A stretch of 64,000 nt of DNA from Nostoc sp. MS1 (lineage in GTDB: Bacteria; Cyanobacteriota; Cyanobacteriia; Cyanobacteriales; Nostocaceae): positions 5,763,501-5,827,500 of the forward strand of contig NZ_AP023441.1 in NCBI RefSeq assembly GCF_019976755.1. The letters are read 5' to 3'. Of the stretch, positions 62,301 through 64,000 are shown piece after piece. The stretch's first letter is position 1, and each line of letters begins with the position of its first letter. The notes beneath the pieces are model-generated. The model was not told the DNA's origin. It did not search any database and saw only the letters and a list, made by a program, of their open reading frames with translations. Position numbers and translations under genes: made by a program.

Positions 62301-63617
62301 CTAAAAATAATACTTTTGTCGCTGTCGAAAGTTCGCTACTGATTCTACTATTCCTAACGAAATGAAATTGGTCAGCATGGCAGAACGCCCGTAACTCATC
62401 CACGGTAGGGGAATACCTGCGACTGGTGCTAAACCTACGTTCATCCCGACATTTACGACTAACTGAAACACAATCATCGATAAAACGCCAATAGCTAACA
62501 GCGAACCAAAATTATCTTTAGCTGTTTGCGCTATGTGCAGTAGTCGCCAGCAAATTAAGCAGAAAACAAACAAGATAATTAAACACCCAGAAAAACCAAA
62601 TTCTTCACCTACGGCGGAGAAAATAAAATCAGTATGTTGTTCAGGCACAAAATTTAATTGCGTCATCGGCCCTTTAAACAAACCCCAACCCCACACTTCT
62701 CCTGCACCGATCGCAATGCGTGATTGAATGAGGTGGTATCCAGAACCTAAAGGATCATGTTCGGGGTTGATAAATGCGGTTAAGCGATTTTTTTGGTATT
62801 CCTTAAGTACATGGTTCCAAGCAAAAATACCTAATTCACCGCCAAATAAATTTAGACTCAACGCGCCCAATGCGCCTAAGTTAAATCGTCTCCAAGGGAG
62901 AGTCACCCAACCTACGATACCCATCAATATCGCCCAAGCGATACCAAGAGGAGTCACAAAAATTTCCTTAAACAGAACTATTGGTGCTGCTAAAGGCCAA
63001 GAAGTGCTGAAGAGTATGGCAGCAACTATAGGCGAAATCATCAGGATTAACCAGCCAGGGTTAGCATTTGCCCAATAAAGCATTCCGATAACGATCGCAC
63101 CAAAAACTAGGGATGTAGCTAAATCTGGCTGAACAAATACTAATAACCAAGGCACAGCCGTAATTGCTAGAACGCGAAAAACATCCTCAATCCTATTGGC
63201 AGTACGTTTGTGTAGTAAAGCCGCTAGAGTAATAATCATGCCAATTTTGGCAAACTCTGAAGGTTGGACATTAAACCCCGCAATTGGTAGCCAACGTTGT
63301 GCGCCTTTAGCACTCGAACCCGCAACCATTACAGCAATTAGGCTGGCATTAGTCAACGCATAAGTCACCCAATGCCATTGCAAAAGGTTCTCGTAACGAC
63401 AACGAGACAGAATTAAAGCAATAACAGCACCAATCCCAGCAATTAGCCAATGCCACCACCAGTCTGTTACAGGCTGTTTCATTTCGGTGCTGAGGATCAT
63501 CAGACCACCAAAAAAGCTGACTGCAACAACCAACAAAAATAGTATCCAGTCTAATTGCTGCCAAGGCTTGACCCAAGACTTCCAGCGAACTTTGGGAAGC
63601 GATCGTTTTAATAACAT
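62301..63617 (-). CDS. rodA: Rod-shape/peptidoglycan polymerase RodA
   Basis: 438 residues of the SEDS family with about ten helices. The signature GSGYHLIQSRIAIGAGEVWGWG, VPEQHTDFIFSAVGEEFGF and the last-helix GIPLPWMSYG are all present. It polymerises lipid II into glycan strands with a class B PBP. It starts with ATG at 63617. The convergent or co-oriented Mrp-type gene lies just upstream on the same strand. Confidence 0.94.
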   Translation of the reverse strand: MLLKRSLPKVRWKSWVKPWQQLDWILFLLVVAVSFFGGLMILSTEMKQPVTDWWWHWLIAGIGAVIALILSRCRYENLLQWHWVTYALTNASLIAVMVAGSSAKGAQRWLPIAGFNVQPSEFAKIGMIITLAALLHKRTANRIEDVFRVLAITAVPWLLVFVQPDLATSLVFGAIVIGMLYWANANPGWLILMISPIVAAILFSTSWPLAAPIVLFKEIFVTPLGIAWAILMGIVGWVTLPWRRFNLGALGALSLNLFGGELGIFAWNHVLKEYQKNRLTAFINPEHDPLGSGYHLIQSRIAIGAGEVWGWGLFKGPMTQLNFVPEQHTDFIFSAVGEEFGFSGCLIILFVFCLICWRLLHIAQTAKDNFGSLLAIGVLSMIVFQLVVNVGMNVGLAPVAGIPLPWMSYGRSAMLTNFISLGIVESVANFRQRQKYYF

Positions 63618-63747
63618 TGTGTGAGTTAAAAGTTAAACGATTAGATATATTGACTATTAAAACTCTATATGCTTGGATTCTAATCTAGAAATTAGATAAA
63701 AATTAAAGGTAAGGCGTGCGGAGCAGAGGAGAAAAACAACTGTCAAC

Positions 63748-63773
63748 TGCCTTCTGCCTTCTGCCTCCTGCCT
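63748..63773. repeat. STRR heptamer array (TTCTGCC)
   Basis: GCCTTCTGCCTTCTGCCTCC-type units between rodA and the Mrp-type gene; the array runs to 2 bases before the stop codon of the latter. Confidence 0.8.
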
Positions 63774-63774
63774 C

Positions 63775-64000
63775 CTATGTTAATGCTGCGACTGATACCT
63801 TCCCAGCAATTGCTAGAGCGATCGCTTTTAGGGCTTTAGCAGAGGCTGAATCTGGGTCAGCAACTACGATCGGTACACCGTTATCACCGCCAATTCTAGT
63901 GGAAATCTCCAGTGGTACACAGCCTAATAAGGGTACACCTAATTCTGCTGCTGTTTTGGAGCCGCCACCAGAACCAAAGATATCGTACTGTTTATCTGGC
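63775..64000 (-). CDS. Mrp/NBP35-type Fe-S carrier ATPase, 3' end (cut by window edge)
   Basis: The last 75 codons of the gene: ...DIFGSGGGSKTAAELGVPLLG, then CVPLEISTRIGGDNGVPIVV and an alanine-rich end VSVAALT. LGxVPL and the GDxGxPxVV block near the C-terminus are typical of Mrp (ApbC), a P-loop ATPase that carries Fe-S clusters. The P-loop and CxxC lie outside the window. It is transcribed towards rodA. Confidence 0.85.
   Translation of the reverse strand, partial: PDKQYDIFGSGGGSKTAAELGVPLLGCVPLEISTRIGGDNGVPIVVADPDSASAKALKAIALAIAGKVSVAALT

Overview
The window looks like chromosome of a filamentous, heterocyst-forming cyanobacterium of the Nostocaceae (Anabaena/Nostoc type). The evidence is a hetC-hetP pair with NtcA-type promoters, frequent HIP1 octamers (GCGATCGC), arrays of heptamer short tandem repeats (STRR families CCCCACT, CAACTGT, TTCTGCC, AGTCAAT), and cyanobacterial genes such as ycf34, ndhS, sigC and furA. 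No species is claimed.

Layout. 1-1062 is the 5' part of a STAND/NB-ARC ATPase on the minus strand, cut by the window edge. 1.2-3.6 kb is a GH116-type glycosidase. 4.2-9.7 kb is the heterocyst-differentiation locus: hetC (CRP-like domain, C39 peptidase and ABC exporter in one protein) behind a perfect NtcA box with a leader of about 500 nt, then a 1.3 kb gap with a second perfect NtcA box and a TCCGGA (DIF-type) element, then hetP. 9.8-20.8 kb is accessory: an OB-like membrane protein, an MscS remnant, a molybdopterin oxidoreductase, an ADP-ribosylglycohydrolase, a His-tailed MFS exporter, two abutting insertion sequences (IS701-like and IS630-like) sitting in a decayed toxin-antitoxin pair, then fdhD and a hydrolase. 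21-29 kb holds small proteins, a tRNA nucleotidyltransferase, ycf34, a more GC-rich AraC/SDR/DUF1772/GNAT block, a CopD-like pseudogene and tRNA-Pro(CGG).

29-41 kb is a regulatory and housekeeping block: lipA, gpsA, sigC, furA behind an iron box, a peptidoglycan-binding protein tail-to-tail with furA, cobN invaded in frame by repeats at four places, and a GAF histidine kinase. 41-51 kb has a pentapeptide-repeat membrane protein, an N-terminally truncated uppP, a type II NADH dehydrogenase and an amino-acid-permease/histidine-kinase fusion. 51-64 kb has tmk, mtnP, a propeller protein, ugd and a UDP-glucuronate decarboxylase (together a UDP-xylose route), a CPA2 antiporter with two Usp domains, ndhS, rodA and the 3' end of an Mrp-type Fe-S carrier gene.

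The most notable signals are the two NtcA boxes and DIF element around hetC-hetP, the repeat colonisation of cobN and of the fusion kinase, the permease-kinase fusion, the pentapeptide protein with an amphipathic C-terminus, and several gene remnants that only appear when frames are read across disruptions (mscS, CopD-like, higBA-like, uppP).
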